From assembly GCA_047623945.1 (NCBI GenBank), contig JBLHOT010000142.1, forward strand, positions 1-6,373: a stretch of 6,373 nucleotides of DNA. Direction: 5' to 3'. This document shows, piece after piece, positions 5,619 to 6,373 of the stretch. This DNA is from Arcticibacterium sp047623945. Its GTDB lineage: Bacteria > Bacteroidota > Bacteroidia > Cytophagales > Spirosomataceae. Position 1 is the first letter of the stretch. Each line of letters starts with the position of its first letter. The position numbers were made by a program, and so were the translations under genes. Below the pieces are notes generated by a model. It saw only the letters and a list, made by a program, of their open reading frames with translations, did not search any database and was not told where the DNA came from.

Positions 5619-6242
5619 ATGGCAATACCCCTCTATAATAAACGAAAGCTAGAAAAGCTCTTCCCTAGAAAAGACCATGAAACTAATATACAAAATTACA
5701 ACAAGATTCGGTTTGAATTGAAGTCAGGTGATCTTCTATTTTTTTCTGGGGACCACTGGCTATCCAGTCTCATTAGAGGCCGTTCACGCTCCGCTTGGAG
5801 TCACTGTGGCATTGTAGTTATTGTAGAAGAAATGCAACGGGCTTTTTTAGTAGAAAGCATTTTAGGATTTGGCGTTAGAATGGTGCCTCTATCAAATGTC
5901 TTGAATGATTATCAAGGAAACTACAAACCCTATGAAGGCCGCGTGGCATGGGCCAGGCATTCACAGCTTTGTTTGGACGAGGTTAAAATCAAAAAGGTCA
6001 AGGGCTTTTGCTTAGATAACCTAACCAAACAGTACGATAACTGGGAGTATTGGCGAATTGCATGGCGTACGCTTATTGGCAGTAAAGAAATCTTTCATGA
6101 TGACAAATACACTTGTGCGGAACTCATCTGGGAAGCCTATAAACATGCAGGTATAGAATTACCCAAGGAAAGAGGTTACTTCATAAGTCCAGGAGCTTTC
6201 TGGCGACAGGATAATGTGGAGATGAAAGGCATCTTGATTTAA
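5619..6242 (+). CDS. Permuted papain-fold (YiiX/LRAT/NlpC-P60-like) putative cysteine amidase, 207 aa
   Basis: This looks like a circularly permuted NlpC/P60 enzyme of the YaeF/YiiX group, cysteine peptidases or amidases that act on amide bonds in peptides or lipids. The permuted order is visible. LKSGDLLFF (35-42) opens the domain, SHCGIV (61-66) carries the catalytic His H62, and LVES (77-80) gives a possible third residue, E79. The nucleophile Cys comes last, C166 in YTCAELIWEAY (164-174). In the standard fold the Cys precedes the His, so this order marks the permuted type. There is no signal peptide or membrane segment, so the protein appears cytoplasmic. The middle (about 120-160) is basic and Trp-rich. 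The substrate is unknown. A TAnnTTTG-type promoter element lies 50 bases upstream of the start. The gene is divergent from the IscA-type gene and its stop lies 10 bases from the end of a possible opposing frame. Confidence 0.8.
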   Translation: MAIPLYNKRKLEKLFPRKDHETNIQNYNKIRFELKSGDLLFFSGDHWLSSLIRGRSRSAWSHCGIVVIVEEMQRAFLVESILGFGVRMVPLSNVLNDYQGNYKPYEGRVAWARHSQLCLDEVKIKKVKGFCLDNLTKQYDNWEYWRIAWRTLIGSKEIFHDDKYTCAELIWEAYKHAGIELPKERGYFISPGAFWRQDNVEMKGILI

Positions 6243-6252
6243 TTAAACGTAA

Positions 6253-6373
6253 CTATTCAGGTACACTAAGTTGAGCAATATTCTTGGCGATTTGAAAGAT
6301 ATTACCTCCGTTTTTTATTATTGTGTCGAATACTGACCTGACGACTGCGAAGTCTATTGCTTTTTGGATAGAG
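6253..6373 (-). CDS. Possible C-terminal end of a gene running in from the right edge (39 codons visible)
   Basis: On the minus strand one frame is open from the window edge to a TAG complementary to 6253-6255, while the other five frames are broken in this stretch. The visible tail has an alternation suggesting amphipathic helices (IQKAIDFAVVRSVFDTII, then IFQIAKNIAQLSVPE). I do not recognise the family. A 39-codon open frame can arise by chance, so this is tentative. If real, the gene converges on the putative amidase gene with only 10 bases between stops. Confidence 0.35.
   Translation of the reverse strand, partial: SIQKAIDFAVVRSVFDTIIKNGGNIFQIAKNIAQLSVPE

Overview
The window reads as a chromosomal segment of an AT-rich Bacteroidota bacterium, most likely of the Cytophagales type. 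The grounds are protein style, start codons with little or no Shine-Dalgarno sequence, several -7-like elements fitting the Bacteroidota TAnnTTTG consensus, and an IscA/HesB protein of the kind seen in that phylum. I cannot name the genus. There are seven complete genes with recognisable domains, one possible partial gene at the right edge, and no RNA genes, CRISPR arrays or mobile elements that I can see.

Region 1 (about 1-3325, all plus strand) has a leader with small inverted repeats, then three genes that probably form one transcription unit. They are an exported RraA-family protein of the HMG/CHA-aldolase type (243-1190), a Tat-signal-bearing enolase-superfamily acid-sugar dehydratase (1330-2607) and an exported DinB-like metal-binding protein (2716-3270). 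A strong intrinsic terminator (3291-3323) closes the unit. A dehydratase beside an aldolase-type protein is the logic of acid-sugar breakdown (sugar acid to 2-keto-3-deoxy acid to cleavage products). The unusual point is that all three proteins carry export signals, so the chemistry would sit in the periplasm.

Region 2 (3326-4503, plus) holds a single exported protein that I assign to the uncharacterised DUF4056 family, followed by a probable weak terminator.

Region 3 (4504-5554) has two small PspC-domain membrane proteins facing each other tail to tail (4648-4869 plus, 4975-5181 minus) around a bidirectional terminator. The plus-strand gene has a promoter candidate and a leader with two consecutive hairpins. 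The minus-strand gene follows an iron-sulfur carrier gene of the IscA/HesB type (5228-5554 minus), probably in one operon.

Region 4 (5555-6373) has a divergent intergenic region, then a permuted papain-fold (YiiX/LRAT/NlpC-P60-like) putative amidase without a signal peptide (5619-6242 plus). At the edge is a convergent 39-codon open frame that may be the tail of a minus-strand gene.

Nothing here is an obvious new system. The items most worth following are the exported dehydratase/aldolase unit, the DUF4056 protein and the structured pspC leader.
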